Positions 5,762 to 6,311 of a stretch of 6,311 bases of DNA are shown piece after piece (within the stretch, counting starts at the first letter, position 1; each line of letters begins with the position of its first letter). Both the position numbers and the translations under genes were made by a program. Source of the stretch: a bacterium (GTDB lineage: Bacteria; UBA9089; UBA9088); assembly GCA_003498085.1 (NCBI GenBank), contig DNCM01000002.1, forward strand, positions 1 to 6,311, written 5' to 3'. The notes beneath the pieces are model-generated. The model was not told the DNA's origin. It saw only the letters and a program-made list of their open reading frames with translations, and made no database searches.

Positions 5762-6311
5762 ATGGAAACCTCTTCGAATAATAATGCAAAACAATTGCAA
5801 TGGCTAATGTTTAAACAGGAGAGCGAAAAATTCCCTTATCTTCTTTTTATTGAAGAAAAGCCAAATGAATACCTGCAATTACAAGTTCAAGATAAATGGC
5901 CTGGACCGGGCAGGAGAATATTTTCTCTACCAGAAGGATACTGTGGTATAGACCAGCTACCTTCGGCAAAACCAATTGAGCAATGTGGCATAATTTCTAT
6001 AGAGCGATATGGCAAGAGACTTACAATTGTGCTTGATAGAAAGATTAGGCGTAGATGCTGGTTTTTATTTCTCAAAAAAGAATACAAGAAAAAACCAGGA
6101 GAGTTTTACGATCAGGTGTTTTGGGTAACGCAGTCATCAGCAGTATCAAGGCGTGCTGGAGCATATATCCCACAAGGTAGAAAGAAAGAACCCTTACTTA
6201 TAGTAAGTGACAAGCGTGAAAGATATGGATATAAATTTCCAAAAACAGAAGTAGTAAAGGAGAATCTTCCTGTTGGCGACTATGGGTTAAAGATAAATGG
6301 CGAATTAGTGG
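5762..6311 (+). CDS. ERCC4/XPF-family nuclease domain protein, 3' end outside the window
   Basis: The first 183 codons of an open gene that continues past the window edge. Residues about 10-140 form a less familiar N-terminal region (QDKWPGPGRRIFSLPEGY, ISIERYGKRLTIVL, then the basic RKIRRRCWFLFLKK). From about 144 the ERCC4 nuclease fold begins: LLIVSDKRERYGYKFP contains the D-x-R-E element (D150, R152, E153), and LPVGDYGLKINGELV contains the GD (G172, D173) that opens the GDXnERKX3D active site. The ERK part lies beyond the window. ERCC4 enzymes cut DNA at branched or damaged structures using divalent metal. An in-frame TAA nine bases upstream makes the ATG at 5762 the first possible start; the ribosome binding site is weak, and the Met at codon 16 is an alternative. 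The position after a radical SAM-HhH gene points to DNA repair. I cannot see whether a C-terminal HhH domain or helicase part follows. Confidence 0.82.
   Translation, partial: METSSNNNAKQLQWLMFKQESEKFPYLLFIEEKPNEYLQLQVQDKWPGPGRRIFSLPEGYCGIDQLPSAKPIEQCGIISIERYGKRLTIVLDRKIRRRCWFLFLKKEYKKKPGEFYDQVFWVTQSSAVSRRAGAYIPQGRKKEPLLIVSDKRERYGYKFPKTEVVKENLPVGDYGLKINGELV

Noticed and set aside
5887..6087. Minus-strand 66-codon open frame
   Set aside because: It is entirely antisense to the ERCC4-family coding sequence, which has the recognisable nuclease motifs.
1..6311. CRISPR array, tRNA or rRNA genes
   Set aside because: No regularly spaced repeats, cloverleaf pattern or conserved rRNA sequence could be seen on either strand.

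Overview
The window looks like AT-rich DNA from an anaerobic bacterium. Shine-Dalgarno sites are strong, one of them almost fully complementary to the 16S rRNA 3' end. The main operon is of the flavin-based NADH/ferredoxin/NADP(H) type found in fermentative and acetogenic anaerobes. A Firmicutes-like or candidate-phylum lineage (for example Atribacterota) is plausible, but the sequence alone does not settle the taxon.

Left two thirds (228-3955, minus strand): a compact redox operon. Reading leftwards it holds a promoter with an overlapping near-palindrome, a 38-codon leader ORF that looks like the first part of a CBS domain, nuoE/hydC (thioredoxin-like [2Fe-2S] subunit), and a very large fused protein. 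The fusion carries a NuoF/HydB module (2Fe-2S, FMN/NADH, SLBB, 4Fe-4S) followed by a complete GltD/NfnB-like module (Fe-S, FAD, NAD(P)H). The inferred product is a two-subunit soluble complex that could pass electrons between NADH, NADP(H) and possibly ferredoxin, similar in parts list to the Sporomusa-type (Stn) transhydrogenase. No hydrogenase catalytic subunit is present in the window. Positions 1-227 lie downstream of the operon and hold no convincing gene.

Middle (3956-4488): a gene-poor divergent spacer. It contains the operon promoter and a decayed insertion-sequence fragment: a strong ribosome binding site, a frameshifted N-terminal helix-turn-helix of a transposase, and a 17-bp imperfect direct repeat on either side. 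Short degenerate sequence of no recognised origin follows.

Right third (4489-6311, plus strand): two genes with DNA-repair signatures. The first is an SPL-like radical SAM protein (COG1533 type) with an extra C-terminal domain resembling the N-terminal helix-hairpin-helix domain of PolX/DNA polymerase beta. The second, after 142 bases carrying a candidate promoter, is the N-terminal 183 codons of an ERCC4/XPF-family nuclease that runs off the window. The radical SAM-HhH fusion beside an ERCC4 nuclease is the most promising candidate for an under-described system here. The NuoF-GltD fusion with its CBS leader comes second.
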